DNA from: Lasioglossum baleicum
Taxonomy: Eukaryota; Arthropoda; Insecta; Hymenoptera; Halictidae
Direction of reading: 5' to 3'
DNA: 64,000 nt
Assembly: GCF_051020765.1 (NCBI RefSeq)
Contig: NW_027469203.1
Span: 62,001-126,000 of the forward strand
The stretch's first letter is position 1; the number at the start of each line of letters is the position of its first letter. Of the stretch, positions 1 through 12,526 are shown piece by piece. The position numbers and the translations under genes were made by a program. The notes beneath the pieces were generated by a model. It did no database searches. It worked only from the letters and a program-made list of their open reading frames with translations, and was not told the origin of the DNA.

Positions 1-479
1 ATGCGTTATGCGTTATGCGTTATGCGTTATGCGTAATGCGTTATGCGTTATGCGTTATGCGTTATGCGTTATGCGTTATGCGTTATGCGTTATGCGTTAT
101 GCGTTATGCGTTATGCGTTATGCGTTATGCGTTATGCGTTATGCGTTATGCGTTATGCGTTATGCGTTATGCGTTATGCGTTATGCGTTATGCGTTATGC
201 GTTATGCGTTATGCGTTATGCGTTATGCGTTATGCGTTATGCGTTATGCGTAATGCGTTATGCGTTATGCGTTATGCGTTATGCGTTATGCGTTATGCGT
301 TATGCGTTATGCGTTATGCGTTATGCGTTATGCGTTATGCGTTATTCGTTATGCGTTATGCGTTATGCGTTATGCGTTATGCGTTATGCGTTATGCGTTA
401 TGCGTTATGCGTTATGCGTTATGCGTTATGCGTTATGCGTTATGCGTTATGCGTTATGCGTTATGCGTTATGCGTTATG

Positions 480-521
480 GGCTAAGCGTTATGCCTTATG
501 GTTTATACGTTATGAGTTATG
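480..521 (+). repeat. Compound GGCT block, type example (family A form)
   Basis: A 42-bp run of six units in fixed order: GGCTAAG (480), canonical, CCTTATG (494), GTTTATA (501), canonical, AGTTATG (515). GGCTAAG and GTTTATA each differ from the canonical unit at three positions, so the block is not a set of independent single mutations. Full or nearly full copies occur at more than 70 places. Examples are 1334, 1586, 1747, 3987, 6493, 8117, 9524, 9902, 11197, 18680, 20095, 20956, 22622, 24426, 26584 and 35854. A second form starts with GGCTATG and lacks AGTTATG (3490, 4330, 6829, 7319, 8593, 10322, 21754 and throughout family D). A short form has only CCTTATG-GTTTATA (1509, 9678, 11400, 21103, 26794). 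Confidence 0.95.
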
Positions 522-934
522 CGTTATGCGTTATGCGTTATGCGTTATGCGTTATGCGTTATGCGTTATGCGTTATGCGTTATGCGTTATGCGTTATGCG
601 TTATGCGTTATGCGTTATGCGTTATGCGTTATGCGTTATGCGTTATGCGTTATGCGTTATGCGTTATGCGTTATGCGTTATGCGTTATGCGTTATGCGTT
701 ATGCGTTATGCGTTATGCGTTATGCGTTATGCGTTATGCGTTATGCGTTATGCGTTATGCGTTATGCGTTATGCGTTATGCGTTATGCGTTATGCGTTAT
801 GCGTTATGCGTTATGCGTTATGCGTTATGCGTTATGCGTTATGCGTTATGCGTTATGCGTTATGCGTTATGCGTTATGCGTTATGCGTTATGCGTTATGC
901 GTTATGCGTTATGCGTTATGCGTTATGCGTTATG

Positions 935-1879
935 CGTAATGCGTTATGCGTTATGCGTTATGCGTTATGCGTTATGCGTTATGCGTTATGCGTTATGCGT
1001 TATGCGTTATGCGTTATGCGTTATGCGTTAAGCGTTATGCGTTATGCGTTATGCGTTATGCGGTATGCGTTATGCGTTATGCGTTATGCGTTAGGCGTTA
1101 TGCGTTATGCGTTATGCGTTATGCGTTATGCGTTATGCGTTATGCGTTATGCGTTATGCGTTATGCGTTATGCGTTATGCGTTATGCGTTATGCGTTATG
1201 CGTTATGCGTTATGCGTTATGCGTTATGCGTTATGCGTTAGGCGTTATGCGTTATGCGTTATGCGTTATGCGTTATGCGTTATGCGTTATGCGTTATGCG
1301 TTATGCGTTATGCGTTATGCGTTATGCGTTATGGGCTAAGCGTTATGCCTTATGGTTTATACGTTATGAGTTATGCGTTATGCGTTATGCGTTATGCGTT
1401 ATGCGTTATGCGTTATGCGTTATGCGTTATGCGTTATGCGTTATGCGTTATGCGTTATGCGTTATGCGTTATGCGTTATGCGTTATGCGTTATGCGTTAT
1501 GCGTTATGCCTTATGGTTTATACGTTATGAGTTATGCGTTATGCGTTATGCGTTATGCGTTATGCGTTATGCGTTATGCGTTATGGGCTAAGCGTTATGC
1601 CTTATGGTTTATACGTTATGCGTTATGCGTTATGCGTTATGCGTTATGCGTTATGCGTTATGCGTTATGCGTTATGCGTTATGCGTTATGCGTTATGCGT
1701 TATGCGTTATGCGTTATGCGTTATGCGTTATGCGTTATGCGTTATGGGCTAAGCGTTATGCCTTATGGTTTATACGTTATGAGTTATGCGTTATGCGTTA
1801 TGCGTTATGCGTAATGCGTTATGCGTTATGCGTTATGCGTTATGCGTTATGCGTTATGCGTTATGCGTTATGCATTATG
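935..1879. repeat. Module X, copy 1
   Basis: Ordered markers: CGTAATG 935, CGTTAAG 1026, CGGTATG 1061, CGTTAGG 1089 and 1236, GGCTAAG 1334, short CCTTATG block 1509, GGCTAAG 1586 and 1747, CGTAATG 1810, CATTATG 1873. Spacings in heptamers are 13, 5, 4, 21, 14, 25, 11, 23, 9, 9. The same order returns at 9139, 20557 and 26185 with slightly different counts, so these are segmental duplicates. Confidence 0.94.
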
Positions 1880-2635
1880 CGTTATGCGTTATGCGTTATG
1901 CGTTATGCGTTATGCGTTATGCGTTATGCGTTATGCGTTATGCGTTATGCGTTATGCGTTATGCGTTATGCGTTATGCGTTATGCGTTATGCGTTATGCG
2001 TTATGCGTTATGCGTTATGCGTTATGCGTTATGCGTTATGCGTTATGCGTTATGCGTTATGCGTTATGCGTTATGCGTTATGCGTTATGCGTTATGCGTT
2101 ATGCGTTATGCGTTATGCGTTATGCGTTATGCGTTATGCGTTATGCGTTATGCGTTATGCGTTCTGCGTTATGCGTTATGCGTTATGCGTTATGCGTTAT
2201 GCGTTAAGCGTTATGCGTTATGCGTTATGCGTTATGCGTTATGCGTTATGCGTTATGCGTTATGCGTTATGCGTTATGCGTTATGCGTTAAGCGTTATGC
2301 GTTATGCGTTATGCGTTATGCGTTATGCGTTATGCGTTATGCGTTATGCGTTATGCGTTATGCGTTATGCGTTATGCGTTATGCGTTATGCGTTATGCGT
2401 TATGCGTTATGCGTTATGCGTTATGCGTTATGCGTTATGCGTTATGCGTTATGCGTTATGCGTTATGCGTTATGCGTTATGCGTTATGCGTTATGCGTTA
2501 TGCGTTATGCGTTATGCGTTATGCGTTATGCGTTATGCGTTATGCGTTATGCGTTATGCGTTATGCGTTATGCGTTATGCGTTATGCGTTATGCCTTATG
2601 GTTTATACGTTATGCGTTATGCGTTATGCGTTATG

Positions 2636-2677
2636 AGTTTTGCGTTACGTGTTAAGCGTTATGCGCAATGGGTTATG
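2636..2677 (+). repeat. B signature block, copy 1
   Basis: Six units, five of them non-canonical: AGTTTTG 2636, CGTTACG 2643, TGTTAAG 2650, canonical 2657, CGCAATG 2664, GGTTATG 2671. Present three times in the window (2636, 5219, 14275). The last 35 bp (2643-2677) are recognisably related to the start of the family D marker at 36407. Confidence 0.93.
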
Positions 2678-4588
2678 CGTTATGCGTTATGCGTTATGCG
2701 TTATGCGTTATGCGTTATGCGTTATGCGTTATGCGTTATGCGTTATGCGTTATGCGTTATGCGTTATGCGTTATGCGTTATGCGTTATGCGTTATGCGTT
2801 ATGCGTTATGCGTTATGCGTTATGCGTTATGCGTTATGCGTTATGCGTTATGCGTTATGCGTTAAGCGTTATGCGTTATGCGTTATGCGTCAAGCGTTAT
2901 CCGTTATGCGTTATGTGTTATGCGTTATGCGTTAAGCGTTATGCGTTATGCGTTATGCGTTATGCGTTATGCGTTATGCGTTATGCGTTATGCGTTAAGC
3001 GTTATGCGTTATGCGTTATGCGTTATGCGTTATGCGTTATGCGTTATGCGTTATGCGTTATGCGTTATGCGTTATGCGTTATGCGTTATGCGTTATGCGT
3101 TATGCGTTATGCGTTATGCGTTATGCGTTATGCGTTATGCGTTATGCGTTATGCGTTATGCGTTATGCGTTATGCGTTATGCGTTAAGCGTTATGCGTTA
3201 TGCGTTATGCGTCAAGCGTTATCCGTTATGCGTTATGTGTTATGCGTTATGCGTTATGCGTTAAGCGTTATGCGTTATGCGTTATGCGTTATGCGTTATG
3301 CGTTATGCGTTATGCGTTATGCGTTATGCGTTATGCGTTAAGCGTTATGCGTTATGCGTTATGCGTTATGCGTTATGCGTTATGCGTTATGCGTTATGAG
3401 TTATGCGTTATGCGTTATGTGTTATGCGTTATGCGTTATGCGTTATGCGTTATGCGTTATGCGTTATGCGTTATGCGTTATGCGTTATGGGCTATGCGTT
3501 ATGCCTTATGGTTTATACGATATGCGTTATGCGTTATGCGTTATGCGTTATGCGTTATGCGTTATGCGTTATGCGTTATGCGTTATGCGTTATGCGTTAT
3601 GCGTTATGCGTTATGCGTTATGCGTTCTGCGTTATGCGTTATGCGTTATGCGTTATGCGTTATGCGTTAAGCGTTATGCGTTATGCGTTATGCGTTATGA
3701 GTTATGCGTTATGCGTTATGCGTTATGCGTTATGCGTTAAGCGTTATGCGTTATGCGTTATGCGTTATGAGTTATGCGTTATGCGTTATGCGTTATGCGT
3801 TATGCGTTATGCGTTATGCGTTATGCGTTATGCGTTATGCGTTATGCGTTATGCGTTATGCGTTATGCGTTATGCGTTATGCGTTATGCGTTATGCGTTA
3901 TGCGTTATGCGTTATGCGTTATGCGTTATGCGTTATGCGTTATGCGTTATGCGTTATGCGTTATGCGTTATGCGTTATGCGTTATGGGCTAAGCGTTATG
4001 CCTTATGGTTTATACGTTATGAGTTATGAGTTATGCGTTATGCGTTATGCGTTATGCGTTATGCGTTATGCGTTATGCGTTATGCGTTATGCGTTATGCG
4101 TTATGCGTTATGCGTTATGCGTTATGCGTTATGCGTTATGCGTTATGCGTTATGCGTTATGCGTTATGCGTTATGCGTTATGCGTTATGCGTTATGCGTT
4201 ATGCGTTATGCGTTATGCGTTATGCGTTATGCGTTATGCGTTATGCGTTATGCGTTATGCGTTATGCGTTATGCGTTATGCGTTATGCGTTATGCGTTAT
4301 GCGTTATGCGTTATGCGTTATGCGTTATGGGCTATGCGTTATGCCTTATGGTTTATACGTTATGCGTTATGCGTTATGCGTTATGCGTTATGCGTTATGC
4401 GTTATGCGTTATGCGTTATGCGTTATGCGTTATGCGTTATGCGTTATGCGTTATGCGTTCTGCGTTATGCGTTATGCGTTATGCGTTATGCGTTATGCGT
4501 TAAGCGTTATGCGTTATGCGTTATGCGTTATGCGTTATGCGTTATGCGTTATGCGTTATGCGTTATGCGTTATGCGTTATGCGTTAAG

Positions 4589-5176
4589 CGTTATGCGTTA
4601 TGCGTTATGCGTTATGCGTTATGCGTTATGCGTTATGCGTTATGCGTTATGCGTTATGCGTTATGCGTTATGCGTTATGCGTTATGCGTTATGCGTTATG
4701 CGTTATGCGTTATGCGTTATGCGTTATGCGTTATGCGTTATGCGTTATGCGTTATGCGTTATGCGTTATGCGTTATGCGTTATGCGTTATGCGTTATGCG
4801 TTATGCGTTATGCGTTATGCGTTATGCGTTATGCGTTATGCGTTATGCGTTATGCGTTATGCGTTATGCGTTATGCGTTATGCGTTATGCGTTATGCGTT
4901 ATGCGTTATGCGTTATGCGTTATGCGTTATGCGTTATGCGTTATGCGTTATGCGTTATGCGTTATGCGTTATGCGTTATGCGTTATGCGTTATGCGTTAT
5001 GCGTTATGCGTTATGCGTTATGCGTTATGCGTTATGCGTTATGCGTTATGCGTTATGCGTTATGCGTTATGCGTTATGCGTTATGCGTTATGCGTTATGC
5101 GTTATGCGTTATGCGTTATGCGTTATGCGTTATGCGTTATGCGTTATGCGTTATGCGTTATGCGTTATGCGTTATG
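4589..5176. repeat. Longest uninterrupted canonical run seen (84 heptamers)
   Basis: 588 bp without a single departure from the canonical unit, between CGTTAAG (4582-4588) and CCTTATG (5177). The equivalent run before the other B units has 43 units (2293-2593) and 25 units (14058-14232). The run length is therefore the variable part of otherwise matching neighbourhoods. Confidence 0.92.
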
Positions 5177-7318
5177 CCTTATGGTTTATACGTTATGCGT
5201 TATGCGTTATGCGTTATGAGTTTTGCGTTACGTGTTAAGCGTTATGCGCAATGGGTTATGCGTTATGCGTTATGCGTTATGCGTTATGCGTTATGCGTTA
5301 TGCGTTATGCGTTATGCGTTATGCGTTATGCGTTATGCGTTATGCGTTATGCGTTATGCGTTATGCGTTATGCGTTATGCGTTATGCGTTATGCGTTATG
5401 CGTTATGCGTTATGCGTTATGCGTTATGCGTTAAGCGTTATGCGTTATGCGTTATGCGTCAAGCGTTATCCGATATGCGTTATGTGTTATGCGTTATGCG
5501 TTAAGCGTTATGCGTTATGCGTTATGCGTTATGCGTTATGCGTTATGCGTTATGCGTTATGCGTTAAGCGTTATGCGTTATGCGTTATGCGTTATGCGTT
5601 ATGCGTTATGCGTTATGCGTTATGCGTTATGCGTTATGCGTTATGCGTTATGCGTTATGCGTTATGCGTTATGCGTTATGCGTTATGCGTTATGCGTTAT
5701 GCGTTATGCGTTATGCGTTATGCGTTATGCGTTATGCGTTATGCGTTATGCGTTATGCGTTAAGCGTTATGCGTTATGCGTTATGCGTCAAGCGTTATCC
5801 GTTATGCGTTATGTGTTATGCGTTATGCGTTATGCGTTAAGCGTTATGCGTTATGCGTTATGCGTTATGCGTTATGCGTTATGCGTTATGCGTTATGCGT
5901 TATGCGTTATGCGTTAAGCGTTATGCGTTATGCGTTATGCGTTATGCGTTATGCGTTATGCGTTATGCGTTATGAGTTATGCGTTATGCGTTATGTGTTA
6001 TGCGTTATGCGTTATGCGTTATGCGTTATGCGTTATGCGTTATGCGTTATGCGTTATGCGTTATGGGCTATGCGTTATGCCTTATGGTTTATACGATATG
6101 CGTTATGCGTTATGCGTTATGCGTTATGCGTTATGCGTTATGCGTTATGCGTTATGCGTTATGCGTTATGCGTTATGCGTTATGCGTTATGCGTTATGCG
6201 TTCTGCGTTATGCGTTATGCGTTATGCGTTATGCGTTATGCGTTAAGCGTTATGCGTTATGCGTTATGCGTTATGAGTTATGCGTTATGCGTTATGCGTT
6301 ATGCGTTATGCGTTAAGCGTTATGCGTTATGCGTTATGCGTTATGAGTTATGCGTTATGCGTTATGCGTTATGCGTTATGCGTTATGCGTTATGCGTTAT
6401 GCGTTATGCGTTATGCGTTATGCGTTATGCGTTATGCGTTATGCGTTATGCGTTATGCGTTATGCGTTATGCGTTATGCGTTATGCGTTATGGGCTAAGC
6501 GTTATGCCTTATGGTTTATACGTTATGAGTTATGAGTTATGCGTTATGCGTTATGCGTTATGCGTTATGCGTTATGCGTTATGCGTTATGCGTTATGCGT
6601 TATGCGTTATGCGTTATGCGTTATGCGTTATGCGTTATGCGTTATGCGTTATGCGTTATGCGTTATGCGTTATGCGTTATGCGTTATGCGTTATGCGTTA
6701 TGCGTTATGCGTTATGCGTTATGCGTTATGCGTTATGCGTTATGCGTTATGCGTTATGCGTTATGCGTTATGCGTTATGCGTTATGCGTTATGCGTTATG
6801 CGTTATGCGTTATGCGTTATGCGTTATGGGCTATGCGTTATGCCTTATGGTTTATACGTTATGCGTTATGCGTTATGCGTTATGCGTTATGCGTTATGCG
6901 TTATGCGTTATGCGTTATGCGTTATGCGTTATGCGTTATGCGTTCTGCGTTATGCGTTATGCGTTATGCGTTATGCGTTATGCGTTAAGCGTTATGCGTT
7001 ATGCGTTATGCGTTATGCGTTATGCGTTATGCGTTATGCGTTATGCGTTATGCGTTATGCGTTATGCGTTAAGCGTTATGCGTTATGCGTTATGCGTTAT
7101 GCGTTATGCGTTATGCGTTATGCGTTATGCGTTATGCGTTATGCGTTATGCGTTATGCGTTATGCGTTATGCGTTATGCGTTATGCGTTATGCGTTATGC
7201 GTTATGCGTTATGCGTTATGCGTTATGCGTTATGCGTTATGCGTTATGCGTTATGCGTTATGCGTTATGCGTTATGCGTTATGCGTTATGCGTTATGCGT
7301 TATGCGTTATGCGTTATG
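5177..7318. repeat. Family B unit, copy 2
   Basis: Repeats the marker order of 2594-5176: signature at 5219, CGTCAAG at 5457 and 5786, GGCTATG block at 6066 followed by CGATATG, GGCTAAG with doubled AGTTATG at 6493, GGCTATG at 6829, CGTTAAG at 7067. The offset to copy 1 is 2,583 bp at the start, 2,569 at the first CGTCAAG, 2,576 at the second CGTCAAG and the first GGCT block, 2,506 at the next GGCT block and 2,499 at the third. All offsets are multiples of seven. A private change makes the unit after CGTTATC read CGATATG near 5471. The copy ends at a GGCTATG block at 7319 where copy 1 has its 84-unit run. Confidence 0.92.
5219..5260 (+). repeat. B signature block, copy 2
   Basis: Same six units in the same order and spacing as at 2636, exactly 2,583 bp downstream, with no substitutions seen. 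Confidence 0.92.
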
Positions 7319-8592
7319 GGCTATGCGTTATGCCTTATGGTTTATACGTTATGCGTTATGCGTTATGCGTTATGCGTTATGCGTTATGCGTTATGCGTTA
7401 TGCGTTATGCGTTATGCGTTATGCGTTATGCGTTATGCGTTATGCGTTATGCGTTCTGCGTTATGCGTTATGCGTTATGCGTTATGCGTTATGCGTTAAG
7501 CGTTATGCGTTATGCGTTATGCGTTATGCGTTATGCGTTATGCGTTATGCGTTATGCGTTATGCGTTATGCGTTATGCGTTATGCGTTAAGCGTTATGCG
7601 TTATGCGTTATGCGTTATGCGTTATGCGTTATGCGTTATGCGTTATGCGTTATGCGTTATGCGTTATGCGTTATGCGTTATGCGTTATGCGTTATGCGTT
7701 ATGCGTTATGCGTTATGCGTTATGCGTTATGCGTTATGCGTTATGCGTTATGCGTTATGCGTTATGCGTTATGCGTTATGCGTAATGCGTTATGCGTTAT
7801 GCGTTATGCGTTATGCGTTATGCGTTATGCGTTATGCGTTATGCGTTATGCGTTATGCGTTATGCGTTATGCGTTATGCGTTATGCGTTATGCGTTATGC
7901 GTTATGCGTTATGCGTTATGCGTTATGCGTTATGCGTTATGCGTTATGCGTTATGCGTTATGCGTTATGCGTTATGCGTAATGCGTTATGCGTTATGCGT
8001 TATGCGTTATGCGTTATGCGTTATGCGTTATGCGTTATGCGTTATGCGTTATGCGTTATGCGTTATGCGTTATGCGTTATGCGTTATGCGTTATGCGTTA
8101 TGCGTTATGCGTTATGGGCTAAGCGTTATGCCTTATGGTTTATACGTTATGAGTTATGCGTTATGCGTTATGCGTTATGCGTTATGCGTTATGCGTTATG
8201 CGTTATGCGTTATGCGTTATGCGTTATGCGTTATGCGTTATGCGTTATGCGTTATGCGTTATGCGTTATGCGTTATGCGTTATGCGTTATGCGTTATGCG
8301 TTATGCGTTATGCGTTATGCGTTATGCGTTATGCGTTATGCGTTATGCGTTATGCGTTATGCGTTATGCGTTATGCGTTATGCGTTATGCGTTATGGGCT
8401 AAGCGTTATGCCTTATGGTTTATACGTTATGCGTTATGCGTTATGCGTTATGCGTTATGCGTTATGCGTTATGCGTTATGCGTTATGCGTTATGCGTTAT
8501 GCGTTATGCGTTATGCGTTATGCGTTATGCGTTATGCGTTATGCGTTATGCGTTATGCGTTATGCGTTATGCGTTATGCGTTATGCGTTATG
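7319..8592. repeat. Family A, 1.27-kb direct duplication, first copy
   Basis: Starts with a GGCTATG block (7319), then CGTTCTG near 7453, CGTTAAG near 7494 and 7585, CGTAATG near 7781 and 7976, and GGCTAAG blocks at 8117 and 8397. The next GGCTATG block is at 8593, 1,274 bp (182 heptamers) away. CGTTCTG, both CGTTAAG units and the first CGTAATG then recur at offsets of about 1,260 bp. Confidence 0.88.
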
Positions 8593-9138
8593 GGCTATGC
8601 GTTATGCCTTATGGTTTATACGTTATGCGTTATGCGTTATGCGTTATGCGTTATGCGTTATGCGTTATGCGTTATGCGTTATGCGTTATGCGTTATGCGT
8701 TATGCGTTATGCGTTCTGCGTTATGCGTTATGCGTTATGCGTTATGCGTTATGCGTTAAGCGTTATGCGTTATGCGTTATGCGTTATGCGTTATGCGTTA
8801 TGCGTTATGCGTTATGCGTTATGCGTTATGCGTTATGCGTTATGCGTTAAGCGTTATGCGTTATGCGTTATGCGTTATGCGTTATGCGTTATGCGTTATG
8901 CGTTATGCGTTATGCGTTATGCGTTATGCGTTATGCGTTATGCGTTATGCGTTATGCGTTATGCGTTATGCGTTATGCGTTATGCGTTATGCGTTATGCG
9001 TTATGCGTTATGCGTTATGCGTTATGCGTTATGCGTTATGCGTAATGCGTTATGCGTTATGCGTTATGCGTTATGCGTTATGCGTTATGCGTTATGCGTT
9101 ATGCGTTATGCGTTATGCGTTATGCGTTATGCGTTATG
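8593..9138. repeat. Family A, 1.27-kb direct duplication, second (partial) copy
   Basis: GGCTATG block at 8593, CGTTCTG near 8713, CGTTAAG near 8754 and 8845, CGTAATG near 9041: the same marker order as from 7319. After this the sequence runs into module X at 9139 instead of the GGCTAAG blocks of the first copy, so the duplication breakpoint lies close to 9,050-9,140. Confidence 0.85.
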
Positions 9139-10034
9139 CGTAATGCGTTATGCGTTATGCGTTATGCGTTATGCGTTATGCGTTATGCGTTATGCGTTAT
9201 GCGTTATGCGTTATGCGTTATGCGTTATGCGTTAAGCGTTATGCGTTATGCGTTATGCGTTATGCGGTATGCGTTATGCGTTATGCGTTATGCGTTAGGC
9301 GTTATGCGTTATGCGTTATGCGTTATGCGTTATGCGTTATGCGTTATGCGTTATGCGTTATGCGTTATGCGTTATGCGTTATGCGTTATGCGTTATGCGT
9401 TATGCGTTATGCGTTATGCGTTATGCGTTATGCGTTAGGCGTTATGCGTTATGCGTTATGCGTTATGCGTTATGCGTTATGCGTTATGCGTTATGCGTTA
9501 TGCGTTATGCGTTATGCGTTATGGGCTAAGCGTTATGCCTTATGGTTTATACGTTATGAGTTATGCGTTATGCGTTATGCGTTATGCGTTATGCGTTATG
9601 CGTTATGCGTTATGCGTTATGCGTTATGCGTTATGCGTTATGCGTTATGCGTTATGCGTTATGCGTTATGCGTTATGCCTTATGGTTTATACGTTATGAG
9701 TTATGCGTTATGCGTTATGCGTTATGCGTTATGCGTTATGCGTTATGCGTTATGGGCTAAGCGTTATGCCTTATGGTTTATACGTTATGCGTTATGCGTT
9801 ATGCGTTATGCGTTATGCGTTATGCGTTATGCGTTATGCGTTATGCGTTATGCGTTATGCGTTATGCGTTATGCGTTATGCGTTATGCGTTATGCGTTAT
9901 GGGCTAAGCGTTATGCCTTATGGTTTATACGTTATGAGTTATGCGTTATGCGTTATGCGTTATGCGTAATGCGTTATGCGTTATGCGTTATGCGTTATGC
10001 GTTATGCGTTATGCGTTATGCGTTATGCATTATG
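9139..10034. repeat. Module X, copy 2
   Basis: CGTAATG 9139, CGTTAAG 9230, CGGTATG 9265, CGTTAGG 9293 and 9433, GGCTAAG 9524, short block 9678, GGCTAAG 9755 and 9902, CGTAATG 9965, CATTATG 10028. Spacings in heptamers are 13, 5, 4, 20, 13, 22, 11, 21, 9, 9. Compared with copy 1 it has lost 1, 1, 3 and 2 canonical units in four of the ten intervals. Confidence 0.94.
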
Positions 10035-11665
10035 CGTTATGCGTTATGCGTTATGCGTTATGCGTTATGCGTTATGCGTTATGCGTTATGCGTTATGCGT
10101 TATGCGTTATGCGTTATGCGTTATGCGTTATGCGTTATGCGTTATGCGTTATGCGTTATGCGTTATGCGTTATGCGTTATGCGTTATGCGTTATGCGTTA
10201 TGCGTTATGCGTTATGCGTTATGCGTTATGCGTTATGCGTTATGCGTTATGCGTTATGCGTTATGCGTTATGCGTTATGCGTTATGCGTTATGCGTTATG
10301 CGTTATGCGTTATGCGTTATGGGCTATGCGTTATGCCTTATGGTTTATACGTTATGCGTTATGCGTTATGCGTTATGCGTTATGCGTTATGCGTTATGCG
10401 TTATGCGTTATGCGTTATGCGTTATGCGTTATGCGTTATGCGTTCTGCGTTATGCGTTATGCGTTATGCGTTATGCGTTATGCGTTATGCGTTATGCGTT
10501 ATGCGTTATGCGTTATGCGTTATGCGTTATGCGTTATGCGTAATGCGTTATGCGTTATGCGTTATGCGTTATGCGTTATGCGTTATGCGTTATGCGTTAT
10601 GCGTTATGCGTTATGCGTTATGCGTTATGCGTTAAGCGTTATGCGTTATGCGTTATGCGTTATGCGGTATGCGTTATGCGTTATGCGTTATGCGTTAGGC
10701 GTTATGCGTTATGCGTTATGCGTTATGCGTTATGCGTTATGCGTTATGCGTTATGCGTTATGCGTTATGCGTTATGCGTTATGCGTTATGCGTTATGCGT
10801 TATGCGTTATGCGTTATGCCTTATGCGTTATGCGTTATGCGTTATGCGTTATGCGTTATGCGTTATGCGTTATGCGTTATGCGTTATGCGTTATGCGTTA
10901 TGCGTTATGCGTTATGCGTTATGCGTTATGCGTTATGCGTTATGCGTTATGCGTTATGCGTTATGCGTTATGCGTTATGCGTTATGCGTTATGCGTTATG
11001 CGTTATGCGTTATGCGTTATGCGTTATGCGTTATGCGTTATGCGTTATGCGTTATGCGTTATGCGTTATGCGTTATGCGTTATGCGTTATGCGTTATGCG
11101 TTATGCGTTATGCGTTATGCGTTATGCGTTATGCGTTATGCGTTATGCGTTATGCGTTATGCGTTATGCGTTATGCGTTATGCGTTATGCGTTATGGGCT
11201 AAGCGTTATGCCTTATGGTTTATACGTTATGAGTTATGCGTTATGCGTTATGCGTTATGCGTTATGCGTTATGCGTTATGCGTTATGCGTTATGCGTTAT
11301 GCGTTATGCGTTATGCGTTATGCGTTATGCGTTATGCGTTATGCGTTATGCGTTATGCGTTATGCGTTATGCGTTATGCGTTATGCGTTATGCGTTATGC
11401 CTTATGGTTTATACGTTATGAGTTATGCGTTATGCGTTATGCGTTATGCGTTATGCGTTATGCGTTATGGGCTAAGCGTTATGCCTTATGGTTTATACGT
11501 TATGCGTTATGCGTTATGCGTTATGCGTTATGCGTTATGCGTTATGCGTTATGCGTTATGCGTTATGCGTTATGCGTTATGCGTTATGCGTTATGCGTTA
11601 TGGGCTAAGCGTTATGCCTTATGGTTTATACGTTATGAGTTATGCGTTATGCGTTATGCGTTATG
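10035..11665. repeat. Family A module Y, copy 1
   Basis: GGCTATG block 10322, CGTTCTG near 10440, CGTAATG 10539, CGTTAAG near 10630, CGGTATG near 10665, CGTTAGG near 10693, a lone CCTTATG at 10819 with no GTTTATA after it, then GGCTAAG 11197, short block 11400, GGCTAAG 11470 and 11603. The lone CCTTATG marks module Y. It recurs near 22242, 24082 and 27940, each time downstream of CGGTATG and CGTTAGG. Confidence 0.88.
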
Positions 11666-12183
11666 CGTAATGCGTTATGCGTTATGCGTTATGCGTTATG
11701 CGTTATGCGTTATGCGTTATGCGTTATGCGTTATGCGTTATGGGCTATGCGTTATGCCTTATGGTTTATACGTTATGCGTTATGCGTTATGCGTTATGCG
11801 TTATGCGTTATGCGTTATGCGTTATGCGTTATGCGTTATGCGTTATGCGTTATGCGTTCTGCGTTATGCGTTATGCGTTATGCGTTATGCGTTATGCGTT
11901 ATGCGTTAAGCGTTATGCGTTATGCGTTATGCGTTATGAGTTATGCGTTATGCGTTATGCGTTATGCGTTATGCGTTATGCGTTATGCGTTATGCGTTAT
12001 GCGTTATGCGTTATGCGTTATGCGTTATGCGTTATGCGTTATGCGTTATGCGTTATGCGTTATGCGTTATGCGTTCAGCGTTATGCGTTATGCGTTAAGC
12101 GTTATGCGTTATGCGTTATGCGTTATGAGTTATGCGTTATGCGTTATGCGTTATGCGTTATGCGTTATGCGTTATGCGTAATG
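11666..12183. repeat. Family A tail module T, copy 1
   Basis: CGTAATG 11666, GGCTATG block 11743, CGTTCTG near 11856, CGTTAAG near 11904, AGTTATG near 11939, CGTTCAG 12072, CGTTAAG, AGTTATG 12128, CGTAATG 12177. CGTTCAG to the closing CGTAATG is 105 bp, as in the other two copies (25569 and 29475). This copy has one CGTTCTG/CGTTAAG/AGTTATG set where the others have two. Confidence 0.9.
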
Positions 12184-12526
12184 CGTTATGCGTTATGCGT
12201 TATGCGTTATGCGTTATGCGTTATGCGTTATGCGTTATGCGTTATGCGTTATGCGTTATGCGTTATGCGTTATGCGTTATGCGTTATGCGTTATGCGTTA
12301 TGCGTTATGCGTTATGCGTTATGCGTTATGCGTTATGCGTTATGCGTTATGCGTTATGCGTTATGCGTTATGCGTTATGCGTTATGCGTTATGCGTTATG
12401 CGTTATGCGTTATGCGTTATGCGTTATGCGTTATGCGTTATGCGTTATGCGTTATGCGTTATGCGTTATGCGTTATGCGTTATGCGTTATGCGTTATGCG
12501 TTATGCGTTATGCGTTATGCGTTATG
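12184..12526. repeat. Pure canonical run (49 heptamers)
   Basis: 343 bp with no variant unit, between the end of tail module T and the first CGTTAAG of family C at 12527. Nothing else is visible in it. Confidence 0.9.

Larger units (their letters stand above)
1..2593. repeat. Family A domain, copy 1
   Basis: Canonical heptamers with family A markers: CGTAATG at 32, 249, 935 and 1810; CGTTATT at 340; compound GGCT blocks at 480, 1334, 1586 and 1747; CGTTAAG at 1026; CGGTATG at 1061; CGTTAGG at 1089 and 1236; CATTATG at 1873; a CGTTCTG near 2161; CGTTAAG at about 2201 and at 2286. A pure run of 43 canonical units (2293-2593) leads into family B. The stretch from 32 to about 1879 is matched marker by marker at 19,633-21,466. 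Confidence 0.93.
2594..5176. repeat. Family B unit, copy 1 (2,583 bp, 369 heptamers)
   Basis: Begins with CCTTATG-GTTTATA at 2594 and the B signature at 2636. It continues with CGTCAAG-CGTTATC pairs at 2888 and 3210, a GGCTATG block at 3490 followed by CGATATG, CGTTCTG near 3623, two CGTTAAG/AGTTATG pairs near 3665-3775, a GGCTAAG block with doubled AGTTATG at 3987, a GGCTATG block at 4330, CGTTCTG near 4457, CGTTAAG at about 4498 and at 4582, then a long pure run. The next copy starts exactly 2,583 bp later at 5177. The length is a whole number of heptamers. Confidence 0.94.

Noticed and set aside
494..508. CCTTATGG in the compound block as a CArG box (SRF/MADS site)
   Set aside because: A CArG box needs six A/T bases between CC and GG. 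Here only four bases lie between, so the spacing is wrong.
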